Shown: positions 29,432-39,171 of the stretch, piece after piece
Position numbering within the stretch: position 1 is the stretch's first letter
Layout: the number at the start of each line of letters is the position of its first letter
From: Polaromonas sp.
Lineage (GTDB): Bacteria; Pseudomonadota; Gammaproteobacteria; Burkholderiales; Burkholderiaceae_C
DNA length: 64,000 bases
Direction of reading: 5' to 3'
Assembly: GCF_010365105.1 (NCBI RefSeq)
Contig: NZ_JAAFGZ010000012.1
Span: 30,317 to 94,316 of the forward strand
The notes under the pieces: generated by a model
Seen by the model: only the letters and a program-made list of their open reading frames with translations
Databases searched by the model: none
Told to the model about the DNA's origin: nothing
Position numbers and translations under genes: made by a program

Positions 29432-30997
29432 GTGTCACTTTTCAAATCCGCCTCCACCGTCTCCCTGTTCACCTTGCTGTCCCGCATCACCGGCCTGGTG
29501 CGCGAACTGCTGATTGCCTCGTCGTTTGGCGCCAGCGCCATGACCGATGCCTTCAATGTGGCTTTTCGCATTCCCAACCTGTTTCGCCGCCTGTTTGCCG
29601 AAGGCGCGTTCAGCCAGGCCTTCGTGCCGGTGTTGGCGGCGAACAAGGCGAAGCATGGCGAAGCCGCCACCAAGCTGCTCATCGACCGCGTCGCCACGCT
29701 GCTGTTCTGGGTGCTGCTGCTGACCTGCGTGATCGGCGTGGCGGCCGCGCCGTTGCTGGTCTGGGCCATGGCCAGCGGCTTGCAGCAGGATCCGCGCGGC
29801 TACGACGCCGCTGTGTTCATGACGCGCTGGATGTTCCCGTACATCGCCTTCATGTCGCTGGTGGCACTGTCGTCAGGTGTGCTCAATACCTGGCGGCGCT
29901 TTGCTGTGCCGGCCGCCACGCCGGTGCTGCTCAATGTGTCGATGATCGGCGCGGCCTGGCTGGGCGCACCCTGGTTCAGGTCGATGGGGATCGAGCCGGT
30001 GTATGCGCTGGGCGTGGGCGTGATGCTGGGCGGCGTTCTGCAGCTGGGCGTGCAGGTGCCGGCGCTGCTCAGGCTGGGCCTGCTGCCAAGAATCGGCTTC
30101 AGTGTGTCGGCGTTGCGGGCGGCATGGGCCGAGCCCGGGAGCAAGAACATTGCCAAGCTGATGGTGCCGGCCCTGCTGGGCGTGAGCGTGGCGCAAATCT
30201 CGCTGCTCATCAACACCCAGATCGCTTCGCATCTGGCGCCCGGCAGCGTCAGCTGGCTCACCTATGCCGACCGATTGATGGAATTCCCGACCGCCATGCT
30301 GGGCGTGGCCATCGGCGTCGTGCTGACGCCGCAACTGGCGGCGGCCAAGGGCGAAGGCGACGCCGCCAAATACTCGGCCATGCTCGACTGGGGCCTGCGC
30401 ATCGTCGTGCTGCTGGCCGTGCCCTGCGCGGTGGCGCTGCTGACGTTTTCGGAGCCGCTGGTGGCCACGCTGTATCACTACGGCGCGTTCACCGACCGTG
30501 ACGTGCAGCAGACCACCACCGCGCTGATGGGCTACGGCGCCGGCTTGCTCGGGCTGGTGGCCATCAAGGTGCTGGCACCGGGTTTTTATGCCAGCCAGAA
30601 CATCAAGACGCCTGTGAAAATCGCCGTGGTCGTGCTGGTGATCACGCAGTTGCTCAACCTGGCGCTGGTGCCGTACTTCCAGCATGCCGGGCTGGCGCTG
30701 GCGATTGGCATCGGCGCGTTGATCAATGCGCTGTCGCTGCTGGTCGGGCTGATCAAGCGCGGCAGCTACACGCCAGCGCCGGGCTGGGTGCTGTTTGGCC
30801 TGCAGGTTTTTTCGGCCAGTGCGCTGCTGGCGGTGTTTTTGCTCTGGGCCGCCGATGGCGTGAACTGGATTGGCCTGAAGCACCAGTATTTTCAGCGAAT
30901 CGGGCTGCTTGCGCTTGTCCTTCTTGCGTCTGCTGCTATATATTTCATAGTTCTCCGGGTGTCCGGCCTGAAGCTGCGCAAGTTGCTCAAACGCTGA
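29432..30997 (+). CDS. murJ: Lipid II flippase MurJ
   Basis: A 521-residue polytopic MATE-like protein (about 14 membrane helices) that moves lipid II across the inner membrane for peptidoglycan synthesis. SLFKSASTVSLFTLLSRITG, VRELLIASSFGASAMTDAF and IPNLFRRLFAEGAFSQAFVP are highly conserved. The start is GTG. The last helix is partly encoded by a repeat remnant (30931-30955), after which the tail VSGLKLRKLLKR ends the protein. Confidence 0.96.
   Translation: MSLFKSASTVSLFTLLSRITGLVRELLIASSFGASAMTDAFNVAFRIPNLFRRLFAEGAFSQAFVPVLAANKAKHGEAATKLLIDRVATLLFWVLLLTCVIGVAAAPLLVWAMASGLQQDPRGYDAAVFMTRWMFPYIAFMSLVALSSGVLNTWRRFAVPAATPVLLNVSMIGAAWLGAPWFRSMGIEPVYALGVGVMLGGVLQLGVQVPALLRLGLLPRIGFSVSALRAAWAEPGSKNIAKLMVPALLGVSVAQISLLINTQIASHLAPGSVSWLTYADRLMEFPTAMLGVAIGVVLTPQLAAAKGEGDAAKYSAMLDWGLRIVVLLAVPCAVALLTFSEPLVATLYHYGAFTDRDVQQTTTALMGYGAGLLGLVAIKVLAPGFYASQNIKTPVKIAVVVLVITQLLNLALVPYFQHAGLALAIGIGALINALSLLVGLIKRGSYTPAPGWVLFGLQVFSASALLAVFLLWAADGVNWIGLKHQYFQRIGLLALVLLASAAIYFIVLRVSGLKLRKLLKR
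30931..30955 (+). repeat. Dispersed repeat remnant (hairpin part) in the murJ 3' end
   Basis: TGCTATATATTTCATAG matches the hairpin of the family with little else preserved. It is translated in frame within the last membrane helix of MurJ. Confidence 0.4.
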
Positions 30998-31090
30998 CGC
31001 GGCCTGTAGATGGGTTCGCGCTTGACGCACCGCAAGCAGCGGTATATTTACCGATACACATTAGGGTTCGGTTTGTGAGAAAGTAGCGCC

Positions 31091-31942
31091 ATGCCATTAA
31101 ATTTTGCCGTCCCGTCGCCGCTTCAATACTTTTCCAGTCTGGTGCAAAGCGATGCGCATTTCCCCTTGCTGGAAGCTGCCGTCAGCCTGGCGCAGGACGA
31201 ATACCCCGACCTGGACGTCGAGCAGGTGCTGGGCGATGTGGACCAGCTGCTGGCCCGCCTCAAGCGCCGCCTGCCCGGCGACGCCCCCGAACTGCAGCGC
31301 CTGCGCGCGCTGAACCAGTTCTTTTTTCGCGACCTGGGCTTTGGCGGCAACATCAACGACTACTACGACCCCGACAACAGCTACCTGAACACGGTGCTGC
31401 GCACACGCCGCGGTATCCCGATCACCCTGGCCGTGCTGTGGCTCGAACTGGCCGTCGGCCTGGGCCTGAATGCGCGCGGCGTGGCCTTTCCGGGGCATTT
31501 CATGGTCAAGGTCAACCTGCCCAAGGGCCAGGTGGTGATCGACCCGTTCAACGGCCAGTCGCTCAGCCGCGAGGAACTGGCCGAGCGGCTGGAGCCTTTC
31601 CGGCAGCGCAGCCCCGTCAGCGAGGAATTCGAAGTGCCGATGGGGTTGTACCTGCAGTCGGCGCCGCCGCGCGAGATCATCGCCCGCATGCTGCGCAACC
31701 TCCAGGACATCCACAAGACCCAGGAAGACTGGCCGCGCCTGATTGCCGTGCAGGACCGGCTCATCGTGCTGCAGCCCGACGCCTGGACCGAATACCGCGA
31801 CCGGGGCCTGGCCTGGGCGGCGCAGGGCGACGTGGGTTCAGCGGTGGCCGACCTGGAAATTTACCTGGCGCATGCCGATGATGCGCTGGACACCGACGCG
31901 ATTGCCGCGCGCGTCAGCCAGCTGCGCCGCGCTGGTGACTGA
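31091..31942 (+). CDS. SirB1-family protein (transglutaminase-like plus TPR)
   Basis: A 283-residue protein with LNQFFFRDLGFGGNINDYYDPDNSYLN and RRGIPITLAVLWLELA, the SirB1 N-terminal transglutaminase-like core. GVAFPGHFMVKV holds the conserved His; the catalytic Cys is not apparent, as in many members. A C-terminal TPR-like region (WPRLIAVQDRLIVLQPDAWTEYRDRGLAW) follows. Its molecular role is unknown in most bacteria. It lies about 90 bp behind murJ on the same strand. Confidence 0.88.
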   Translation: MPLNFAVPSPLQYFSSLVQSDAHFPLLEAAVSLAQDEYPDLDVEQVLGDVDQLLARLKRRLPGDAPELQRLRALNQFFFRDLGFGGNINDYYDPDNSYLNTVLRTRRGIPITLAVLWLELAVGLGLNARGVAFPGHFMVKVNLPKGQVVIDPFNGQSLSREELAERLEPFRQRSPVSEEFEVPMGLYLQSAPPREIIARMLRNLQDIHKTQEDWPRLIAVQDRLIVLQPDAWTEYRDRGLAWAAQGDVGSAVADLEIYLAHADDALDTDAIAARVSQLRRAGD

Positions 31943-32010
31943 AATTCAGACCAAAAATGCCTTTTCCGCAGGCGGGCAGGGCGCTGGCAGCTATCCTTAA
32001 AGGAGCGCCA

Positions 32011-33228
32011 TCATGGCGTCAGGCCGCGCCAGCGCCACAGCAGCGCCAGCGCAGCCAGGCTGAACAATGCGCCTGCCGCAAACGTGGCCGGTGCGCCCAT
32101 CTGGTCCCACAGCACGCCCGCCACGGTGCTGGCCAGCAGCATCGCCAGCCCGCTCATCAGATTGAAAAAACCAAAGGCCGTGCCGCGCAGGTCGGGCGGC
32201 GCTGTATCGGCCACCATGGTGGCCAGCAAGCCCTGGGTCATCGCCATGTGCAGGCCCCACAGCACGATGCCGGCCGCGATCCAGGCCAGGCTGCTGCCCG
32301 ACGCCAGCACCGCATCAGCGGCGATCAGTACGCCCAGGCCCCAGGCCAGCAGCGCGCGGTGGCTGACAGCGTCCGACAGCTTGCCAAAGGGATAAGCGCC
32401 CACGGCATAGACGATGTTCATGCCGATCAACACCAGCGGCGTGTACGCCACCGGCAGGCCGCCCTGCAGTGCGCGCAGCAGTAAAAACGCCTCGCTGAAA
32501 CGCGCCAGCGTGAACACCGCGCCAATGACGACCACGCGCCAGTAAGGCGCACTCAGGCGGCGCAAGTTGGCCTGGCTGATCGGGTTGACACGCGGCGCTT
32601 CGTTCGGCAAGCGGACGCGCTCCGGCTCCTGCACGCCGAACAGCAGCAGCGCCACGGCCAGGAAGCCCGGCACCATCGCCACCCAGAAAACCGCGCGGAA
32701 GTCATTTGCCCAGAGCAGCATCAGGCCCATGGCGATCAGCGGGCCGACGAAGGCGCCCACGGTATCAAGCGACTGGCGCAGGCCGAACGCCGCGCCGCGC
32801 ATGCCGGGCGGCGCCAGGTCGGCCACAAGCGCATCGCGCGGCGCGCCGCGAATGCCCTTGCCCACGCGGTCAATCAGCCGGGCAGCGAGCACCAGGCCGG
32901 TCGTGGATGCCAGTGCAAACAGCGGTTTGGACGCCGCGCCCAGTCCGTAGCCCAGCACCGCCAGCGGCTTGCGCTTGCCCCAATAGTCGCTGAGCACGCC
33001 CGAGAACACCTTGACGATGAGTGCCGTGGCTTCTGCCGCGCCTTCGATCAGCCCGACAGCCCACATGCTGGTTCCCAGCACCGTGACCATGAATACCGGC
33101 AGCAGGCTGTGGATCATCTCGGAAGAAATGTCCATCAAGAGGCTGACAAAGCCCAGCGCCCAGATGGCGGCTGGCAGGCGCCGCGAACCGGTGTGGGCGG
33201 TGACGGGCCGGTCGGGGCAATCAGGCAT
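32011..33228 (-). CDS. MFS transporter
   Basis: A 405-residue protein with about 12 membrane helices. The signature loop between helices 2 and 3 reads GVLSDYWGKRKPLAVLGYG, and IDRVGKGIRGAPRDALVADL follows in the first half. The latter motif is common in a subgroup of uncharacterised MFS permeases, so no substrate can be assigned. It lies on the opposite strand from the SirB1 gene and 50 bp downstream of purM, and may be cotranscribed with purM. Confidence 0.9.
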   Translation of the reverse strand: MPDCPDRPVTAHTGSRRLPAAIWALGFVSLLMDISSEMIHSLLPVFMVTVLGTSMWAVGLIEGAAEATALIVKVFSGVLSDYWGKRKPLAVLGYGLGAASKPLFALASTTGLVLAARLIDRVGKGIRGAPRDALVADLAPPGMRGAAFGLRQSLDTVGAFVGPLIAMGLMLLWANDFRAVFWVAMVPGFLAVALLLFGVQEPERVRLPNEAPRVNPISQANLRRLSAPYWRVVVIGAVFTLARFSEAFLLLRALQGGLPVAYTPLVLIGMNIVYAVGAYPFGKLSDAVSHRALLAWGLGVLIAADAVLASGSSLAWIAAGIVLWGLHMAMTQGLLATMVADTAPPDLRGTAFGFFNLMSGLAMLLASTVAGVLWDQMGAPATFAAGALFSLAALALLWRWRGLTP

Positions 33229-33278
33229 GTGCTTTGCCGTGACGGGCGGGTTTTGAAGTGCGTCGGACTTGAGGGTTT

Positions 33279-34310
33279 TTAGCGCACCATCACGGCGGCG
33301 CCGTCGCCGATGGATGCAATCACACCAATCTCATAAACCGTCTCTCCCGCCTCGCGCAGCATGGCGGCGCAATCCGCAGCACTGGCCGCGTCAATCACCA
33401 CGACCATGCCGATGCCGTTGTTGAAGGTGCGGTTCATCTCGATGTCGTCGATGCCGGCGGTTTTTTGCAGCCAGGCAAACAGTTCGGTCTGTGGCCAGCT
33501 GCCCTGGGTCAGGTGCGCCGCCATGCCTGCGGGCAGCACGCGCGGAATGTTCTCCAGCAAGCCGCCGCCGGTGATGTGCGCCAGTGCCTTGATCGGGTGG
33601 GCGGCCAGCGCAGCCAGCACATTCTTGACATACAGGCGGGTCGGCTGCATCAGCGTCTCTTTGAACGGCTTGCCGTCCAGCGTGGCGGGCAGGTCGCTGC
33701 CGGCGCGCTCGATGCATTTGCGCACCAGGCTGAAACCGTTGGAATGCACGCCGCTTGACGCCAGGCCGAGCACCACGTCTCCCGGCGTCACGTCCTTGCC
33801 GGTCAGGATTTTGGACTTTTCCACCGCACCGACGGCAAAACCGGCCAGGTCGTATTCGCCGGCCGGGTACATGCCGGGCATTTCAGCGGTTTCGCCGCCG
33901 ATCAGGGCGCAACCCGAGAGCTCGCAGCCCTTGGCAATGCCGCCGATCACGCTAGCTGCGGTGTCGATGTCGAGCTTTCCGCAGGCGAAATAGTCAAGAA
34001 AGAACAGCGGCTCGGCGCCTTGAACCAGCACGTCGTTGACGCTCATGGCGACCAGGTCGATGCCGACGGTGTCGTGCATGTTCCATTCAAACGCCAGCTT
34101 GAGCTTGGTGCCGACGCCGTCGGTGCCAGAAACCAGCACCGGTTCCTTGTAGCGCTTGGGCACCTCGAACAGCGCGCCAAAGCCGCCGATGCCGGCCATC
34201 ACGCCTTCGCGCATGGTCTTTTTGGCCAGCGGCTTGATGCGCTCAACCAGGGCGTCGCCCGCGTCGATGTCAACGCCGGCGTCTTTGTAGGAAAGGGGGG
34301 TAGTGGTCAT
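33279..34310 (-). CDS. purM: Phosphoribosylformylglycinamidine cyclo-ligase
   Basis: A 343-residue ATP-dependent enzyme making AIR in purine synthesis. [56 protein letters not shown] and [13 protein letters not shown] are the standard motifs. The ATG at 34310 ([13 protein letters not shown]) fits the family; a longer in-frame extension has no family support. The 273 bp between this start and hda contain no gene I can support. Confidence 0.97.
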   Translation of the reverse strand: MTTTPLSYKDAGVDIDAGDALVERIKPLAKKTMREGVMAGIGGFGALFEVPKRYKEPVLVSGTDGVGTKLKLAFEWNMHDTVGIDLVAMSVNDVLVQGAEPLFFLDYFACGKLDIDTAASVIGGIAKGCELSGCALIGGETAEMPGMYPAGEYDLAGFAVGAVEKSKILTGKDVTPGDVVLGLASSGVHSNGFSLVRKCIERAGSDLPATLDGKPFKETLMQPTRLYVKNVLAALAAHPIKALAHITGGGLLENIPRVLPAGMAAHLTQGSWPQTELFAWLQKTAGIDDIEMNRTFNNGIGMVVVIDAASAADCAAMLREAGETVYEIGVIASIGDGAAVMVR

Positions 34311-34583
34311 GGTGTCGGGAGGTAATGCGGTGGGAGCCGGGAAAGCTCGAAGGGGCAGGGCGGTTGTCGGGAACCCGCTGGCCAAGCCCGATAGAATCCA
34401 GCCTGAGATTCTAAAGGCTATACCCCCTAGCTTCTGCCGGCCCCTTGCGGGCCAGCACATTCCAAGGCTTCATGCAACCTACCCTGACTCCCAAACGCGC
34501 CGTGACCTGGTGCCTGACCCGCGCACCGGCCGGGAGCCGTTCGCATGCTTTCTGAAACCGGGACGCGACCCGCCATGGCCGCC

Positions 34584-35270
34584 ATGAAACAACTTGCCCT
34601 GGACATCGGACTCGCCTCCGACCCCTCGTTTGCCAATTTTTTCATCGGACCGAATGAAGCAGCGGTCCAGCAATTGGCGTCTTGGGCGCAAAGTCTGCCG
34701 GATTCGCCGGTGCCGACTTACCTGTGGGGCGACGAAGCCAGCGGCAAGACGCATCTGCTCAAGGCGGTCAGCGAAGCCCTGCGTGACCAGGGCGCTTCCA
34801 GCGGTTGGATGGATGCTTCCATGCTGGAACCGCCTGAGTTCAATGAAGCCTGGTCCGCCGTGATCATGGACGAATGCCATCTCTACAACGCAGCGCAGCA
34901 GCGCACGGCCTTCAACTGGTTCGTCAATGCGCTGAGCACCGACGACGGCCATCCGCGCTGGGTGGTGGCTGCCGGCAATGTGCCGCCGGCCGACCTGCCG
35001 CTGCGCGAAGACCTGAGGACGCGCCTTGGCTGGGGCCATGTGTTTGCCCTGCAGGCGCTGAGCGACGACGAGCGGCGCGCCGTGATCAAGCAGGAAGCCG
35101 ACGCGCGCGGCTTTTTGCTCAGTGACGAGGTAGTCGATTTCATGCTCACGCGCTTTTCACGCGACCTGGGCAGCCTGATGCAGCTGCTCGACAAACTGGA
35201 CAGCTACGCGCTGCAAACCAAGCGGGCCATCACCATCCCGCTGATCAAAACCATGCTGGAGACTGAATGA
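34584..35270 (+). CDS. hda: DnaA regulatory inactivator Hda
   Basis: A 228-residue AAA+ protein related to DnaA domain III, which with the beta clamp promotes DnaA-ATP hydrolysis. The N-terminal KQLALDIG is the clamp-binding motif, LWGDEASGKTHLL is a Walker A variant, and VIMDECHLYN is Walker B. DLRTRLGWGHVFAL and the sensor 2 region follow. The ATG at 34584 places the clamp motif at the very N-terminus, as in known Hda; an ATG at 34575 would add three residues. It overlaps the next gene by ATGA. Confidence 0.92.
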   Translation: MKQLALDIGLASDPSFANFFIGPNEAAVQQLASWAQSLPDSPVPTYLWGDEASGKTHLLKAVSEALRDQGASSGWMDASMLEPPEFNEAWSAVIMDECHLYNAAQQRTAFNWFVNALSTDDGHPRWVVAAGNVPPADLPLREDLRTRLGWGHVFALQALSDDERRAVIKQEADARGFLLSDEVVDFMLTRFSRDLGSLMQLLDKLDSYALQTKRAITIPLIKTMLETE

Positions 35271-35986
35271 CGGTAGAGGTGAATGTTGACAAGAAAGTTG
35301 CCGTGAACAACGCACGAACTCCCCAGAACCTGGCATTGTTTGATCTGGACCACACCCTGATTCCGATTGACTCGGACTACGAATGGGGCGAGTTCACGAT
35401 TGCGCTGGGCTGGTGCGATGCCACCGAATTCAAGCGCCGCAATGCCGAGTTCTTTGAACAATACCGGGCCGGGACGCTCGACATCCATGACTATGTACGA
35501 TTTGCCACGCAGGCCATCCGAGAGCAGGGCACTATCAATTCAATAGCTGCTCACGCCCGCTTCATGAGCGAGATTGTGCATAAAGCCATTAAAAACCAGG
35601 CACTTGAGCTGGTCGGGCGGCACCGCGCGGCCGGCGACGAGCTGGTCATCGTGACGGCCACCAACGAGTTCGTGACGCGGCCGATTGCCGATGCCTTTGG
35701 TGTATCCGAACTGATCGCGGTCGAACTGGAACGCGACGCCCAGGGCAACCTGACCGGCGAGATCCGGGGCACGCCATCGGCCAGAGAAGGAAAGGTCGCC
35801 CGCATGGAACAATGGCTGGCCGCCCGCAGCCTGGCTTGGGGTGATGTGCAGACGACGTTTTATACCGATTCGATGAACGACCTGGCGCTGCTGGAAAAGG
35901 TCAACCACCCGGTCGCCACCAACCCCGACGCGCGCCTGCGGGCACTGGCGCTTGAGCGCGGATGGCGCATACTTGACCTGTTTTAA
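35267..35986 (+). CDS. HAD-superfamily IB hydrolase (SerB-like phosphatase)
   Basis: A 239-residue phosphatase. Motif I LFDLDHTLIPIDSD with the Asp nucleophile, motif II IVTATNEF and motif III/IV FYTDSMNDLALLEKV are intact. It resembles the CicA/SerB-like group that acts on small phosphomonoesters and, in some members, phospholipid intermediates. It overlaps hda by ATGA, as often seen in Burkholderiales, and precedes pcnB. Residues about 88-108 (TINSIAAHARFMSEIVHKAI) derive from a dispersed repeat inserted in frame in the cap region. Confidence 0.88.
   Translation: MTVEVNVDKKVAVNNARTPQNLALFDLDHTLIPIDSDYEWGEFTIALGWCDATEFKRRNAEFFEQYRAGTLDIHDYVRFATQAIREQGTINSIAAHARFMSEIVHKAIKNQALELVGRHRAAGDELVIVTATNEFVTRPIADAFGVSELIAVELERDAQGNLTGEIRGTPSAREGKVARMEQWLAARSLAWGDVQTTFYTDSMNDLALLEKVNHPVATNPDARLRALALERGWRILDLF
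35530..35590 (+). repeat. Dispersed repeat inserted in frame in the HAD gene
   Basis: CACTATCAATTCAATAGCTG followed by CTCACGCCCGCTTCATGAG, then TTGTGCATAAAGCC, matches the hairpin, spacer and 3' end of the family with a few changes. It is fully translated. Confidence 0.65.
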
Positions 35987-36097
35987 GCGCTGCGGATGGC
36001 GCTTGCCGCCGGGCAGCGGCGGCCGCCTCCGGCCTGAAGCGCGCAGGGACACCGCTTGCTGCCAAGAGGCGGCATCTCCCCCAAAATTTTAAATTTC

Positions 36098-37747
36098 ATG
36101 ATCAAAAAATTCATAGACAAGCTGTTCGGCAAATCCGGCAGCGCCGAATCCCCTGCAAAACGGGTTCCAAAGTCCCCCTTCGGCAAGCGCCACGACATCG
36201 AGTTCAAGGACCACGGCATCAACGTCAAGCTGGTGGACGAACGCGCCATGGACGTGGTGCATGTGCTCAAGCAGGCGGGTTTCCAGGCCTACATCGTCGG
36301 CGGCGCGGTGCGCGACCTGCTGGTGGGCTTGAAGCCGAAAGACTTCGACGTGGCCACCGACGCCACGCCCGAACAGGTCAAGTCGCTGTTTCGCCGCGCC
36401 TTCATCATCGGCCGTCGCTTTCGCATCGTCCACGTCATCTACGGCCGGGGCCGCGAACACGAGGTGATCGAGGTCTCGACGTTTCGCGCCCACATGGACA
36501 ACGCCCTGGCCGAGCAGGTCGGCGGCAACGAGCGCACCAGCAAGAGCGAACTCGCCGGCATGAAGCACGCCGTGCATGCGTCGGGCCGGGTGCTGCGCGA
36601 CAACGTCTGGGGACCGATGGAAGAAGACGCCGCGCGGCGCGACTTCACCATCAACGCCATGTACTACGACCCTGAAACGCAAGTCGTTGTCGATTACCAC
36701 AACGGCATTGGCGACTCAAAGAAAAAAATCGTCCGCATGATCGGCAACCCGGCGCTGCGCTACCGCGAAGACCCGGTGCGCATCATCCGCGCCGTGCGGT
36801 TTGGCGCCAAGCTCAATGCGCTGGGCTTCAAGTTCGAGGAAAAAACGGCGGCGCCGCTGAAGGAAATGTGCGGCCTGCTGGCCGACGTGCCGCAGTCACG
36901 GCTGTTCGACGAAATGCTCAAGCTGCTGCAAACCGGCCATTCGCTGGCGAGCATTGCGCAGCTCAAGGCACTGGGCATGGGAACCGGCATCTACCCGCTG
37001 CTCGACGTGGTGGTTGAAATGGCCGACGACCCTTTCCTGAAACTGGCCTTGCAGGACACCGACCGGCGCGTCGGTGAAGGCAAGCCGGTCGCGCCCAGCT
37101 TTTTGCTGTCGTGCGTGCTCTGGAATGATGTGCGCAGTGGCTGGGACCGGCGCCTCAAGCGCAACGAGCCCCCGATGCCGGCGCTGCAGGATGCGATTGA
37201 CGAAGCCTTCAACGCCAGGATTGGCGATGTCTCGGGGCGCGGCAAGCTCGGCATCGACATGCGCGAGATCTGGACCATGCAGCCGCGTTTTGAAAAGCGC
37301 GTGGGCAATGCGCCGTATTCGCTGCTGGAGCAGCCGCGCTTTCGCGCCGGTTTCGACTTCTTGCGCCTGCGCGGCCAGATCGGCGAGATCGACCCGGAAC
37401 TGGGCGAATGGTGGGAAAAGTTCAGCACCGCCTACGACGACGAACGTCATGACATGATCGAGGCGATGCGCGAAACGCAGCAGAAAAAGCCTCAGCCTCG
37501 CACGCGGGTCAAGCGGGTCGATGCCGACGTCAGCAACACCGGTGCGCCGTCCTCGTCGTCCCCGCCATCTTCCAGCGCCAGCCAGTCCGGACCCGATGGG
37601 CTGGAGTCGCCCTTGCAGGACGGCGACGCGGCTCCGGCCAAAAAACGCCGGCGCCGCCGCAAGCCGGCCGGCCGTGCGGCCGAGGGACAAGACGGCAGCA
37701 GCGAAGCGCCGCGATCCACCGACGCTTCACCGGCAGCCGACCACTGA
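36098..37747 (+). CDS. pcnB: Poly(A) polymerase I
   Basis: A 549-residue nucleotidyltransferase adding 3' poly(A) tails that promote RNA decay. YIVGGAVRDLLVGLKPKDFDVATDATPEQVK holds the GG and DxD catalytic motifs (residues 68-84), with RRDFTINAMYYD and RYREDPVRIIRAVRFGAKL after. The C-terminal tail is basic and low complexity (KKRRRRRKPAGRAAEGQ), as in other PcnB proteins, and probably binds RNA. The ATG at 36098 lies in an AT-rich stretch without a clear ribosome-binding site; a TTG further up is less likely. Confidence 0.94.
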   Translation: MIKKFIDKLFGKSGSAESPAKRVPKSPFGKRHDIEFKDHGINVKLVDERAMDVVHVLKQAGFQAYIVGGAVRDLLVGLKPKDFDVATDATPEQVKSLFRRAFIIGRRFRIVHVIYGRGREHEVIEVSTFRAHMDNALAEQVGGNERTSKSELAGMKHAVHASGRVLRDNVWGPMEEDAARRDFTINAMYYDPETQVVVDYHNGIGDSKKKIVRMIGNPALRYREDPVRIIRAVRFGAKLNALGFKFEEKTAAPLKEMCGLLADVPQSRLFDEMLKLLQTGHSLASIAQLKALGMGTGIYPLLDVVVEMADDPFLKLALQDTDRRVGEGKPVAPSFLLSCVLWNDVRSGWDRRLKRNEPPMPALQDAIDEAFNARIGDVSGRGKLGIDMREIWTMQPRFEKRVGNAPYSLLEQPRFRAGFDFLRLRGQIGEIDPELGEWWEKFSTAYDDERHDMIEAMRETQQKKPQPRTRVKRVDADVSNTGAPSSSSPPSSSASQSGPDGLESPLQDGDAAPAKKRRRRRKPAGRAAEGQDGSSEAPRSTDASPAADH

Positions 37748-37764
37748 GCGCCAAACGTCACGCC

Positions 37765-38304
37765 ATGCGTCCAGGCGAACCCCAGGAAAAGACAAGTACC
37801 GGACGCGAGCCGGTGACCGCCTGTATTGCCCTGGGTGCCAACCTTGGCGATGCAGTGTCGGCCCTGCGCCAGGCCATCGAGGCGCTCAGGGCGTTGCCGC
37901 TCACGCAGGTTCTCCAGGTGTCCAGTTTTTATAAAACCGCGCCGCTGGACACCGATTCCGGCAGCGAAGCGCCTGCGCCTGGACGCGATTACATCAATGC
38001 GGTCGTGGCGCTGCAAACCGGATTGACTGCGCCTGCGCTGCTCGATGCGTTGCAGGCGCTCGAATGGCAGGCCGGGCGCGAACGGCCCTACCGCAATGCG
38101 CCGCGTACGCTGGACCTGGACCTGCTGCTGTATGGCAGCGCGCGCATCGACTCGGCCCGCTTGACCGTGCCGCATCCGCGCATGATGCAGCGGGCCTTTG
38201 TGCTGGTGCCACTGGCCGAAATCGCGCCGCAGCAAGTTAGCGCGGAGCAGTTGCAGGCCGTGCTGCACCAGGCTATCGAGCGGCTGGGCAGTGGGCAGGT
38301 TTAA
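37765..38304 (+). CDS. folK: 2-amino-4-hydroxy-6-hydroxymethyldihydropteridine diphosphokinase
   Basis: A 179-residue folate-pathway enzyme (HPPK). IALGANLGDAVSALRQAIEAL, VSSFYKTAPLD, DYINAVVALQT, and RTLDLDLLLYG with PHPRMMQRAFVLVPLAEIAP are complete. It lies 17 bp behind pcnB, a pairing common in proteobacteria. Confidence 0.96.
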   Translation: MRPGEPQEKTSTGREPVTACIALGANLGDAVSALRQAIEALRALPLTQVLQVSSFYKTAPLDTDSGSEAPAPGRDYINAVVALQTGLTAPALLDALQALEWQAGRERPYRNAPRTLDLDLLLYGSARIDSARLTVPHPRMMQRAFVLVPLAEIAPQQVSAEQLQAVLHQAIERLGSGQV

Positions 38305-38354
38305 GGCGAAGTCGGTCTGACCTGGCTATCATCACACTTGCGCAATCCGGCAGT

Positions 38355-38420
38355 TATTGCTACTGAATTCATAGCTGCCTGCATAGGCCCCACTTGCGCA
38401 AGAAGCCTGTTTGATGCTAA
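38355..38420 (+). repeat. Dispersed repeat copy
   Basis: GCTACTGAATTCATAGC hairpin, TGCCTGCATAGGCCCCAC, then TTGCGCAAGAAGCCTGTTTG. It lies between convergent folK and pdxH, next to a second unrelated inverted repeat. Confidence 0.88.
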
Positions 38421-38430
38421 AAACGGATTC

Positions 38431-38456
38431 GTCATTCCCGTCTTCGCGGGAATGAC
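38431..38456. repeat. 26-bp inverted repeat of the CATTCCCGC type
   Basis: GTCATTCCCG, then TCTTCG, then CGGGAATGAC: a 10-bp near-perfect hairpin. A second copy is at 53746-53771. This short palindrome is widespread in proteobacterial intergenic DNA and may also help end the convergent transcripts. Confidence 0.8.
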
Positions 38457-38477
38457 GGCGGTGAAGTGATGGCGCGG

Positions 38478-39125
38478 CTAAGGCGCCAGGCGTTCGCGCA
38501 GCCAGCTGGCATCACCTAGCAGCGTGTAGCGCAGACGATCGTGCAGACGGCTTTTGCGGCCTTGCCAGAACTGCCAGTTGTCCGGCTTGAGGCGGTAGCC
38601 GCCCCAGTGCGGCGGACGCGGCGGGTTCAGCATGAACTTCGCGCCGTACTTGGCGGCATTGGCCACCAGCACGCCACGGCTTGATATCACCTCGCTCTGC
38701 GGGCTGGCCCAGGCGCCAATGCGCGAATCCAGCGGCCGGCTGTGAAAGTAGGCATCGCTTTCTTTGTCAGACACTTTCTCGACCACGCCTTCGATGCGCA
38801 CCACGCGTTCGAGCTCGACCCAGTGGAATTGCAACGCCGCACACGGATTGCCCGCCAGCTCCTGCCCCTTGCGGCTGGCGTAATTGGTGTACCAGACGAT
38901 GCCGCGCGCATCAAAGCCCTTGATCAGCACCACGCGGGTGGACGGGCGCAGGTCGCTGGCCACCGTGGCGACGGTCATGGCGTTGGGTTCGGGAACCTGC
39001 GCGGCAATGGCTTCGCTGAGCCATTGGTCGAACTGCTGGAGCGGGTCGGCATGCGAGGCGCCCTCGTTGAGTTCTGCGCGCTCGTAGCTTTTGCGAAGGT
39101 CGGCGATGGTGTTGTGGTCAAACAT
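38478..39125 (-). CDS. pdxH: Pyridoxamine 5'-phosphate oxidase
   Basis: A 215-residue FMN enzyme that makes pyridoxal 5'-phosphate. [55 protein letters not shown] and the C-terminal [28 protein letters not shown] are hallmark PdxH segments. It is convergent with folK. PLP feeds several enzymes in this window, including KynU and ArgD. Confidence 0.97.
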   Translation of the reverse strand: MFDHNTIADLRKSYERAELNEGASHADPLQQFDQWLSEAIAAQVPEPNAMTVATVASDLRPSTRVVLIKGFDARGIVWYTNYASRKGQELAGNPCAALQFHWVELERVVRIEGVVEKVSDKESDAYFHSRPLDSRIGAWASPQSEVISSRGVLVANAAKYGAKFMLNPPRPPHWGGYRLKPDNWQFWQGRKSRLHDRLRYTLLGDASWLRERLAP

Positions 39126-39171
39126 GGCCCGGAGTATAAAGTCCGCTGCCCGATTTGCGCCCGCTAAAGGC

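Noticed and set aside
29230..29769. Upstream extension of the TonB receptor frame by 180 codons
   Set aside because: It would overlap the conserved murJ N-terminus and bury the receptor signal peptide. The start near 29229 or 29217 is far more likely.
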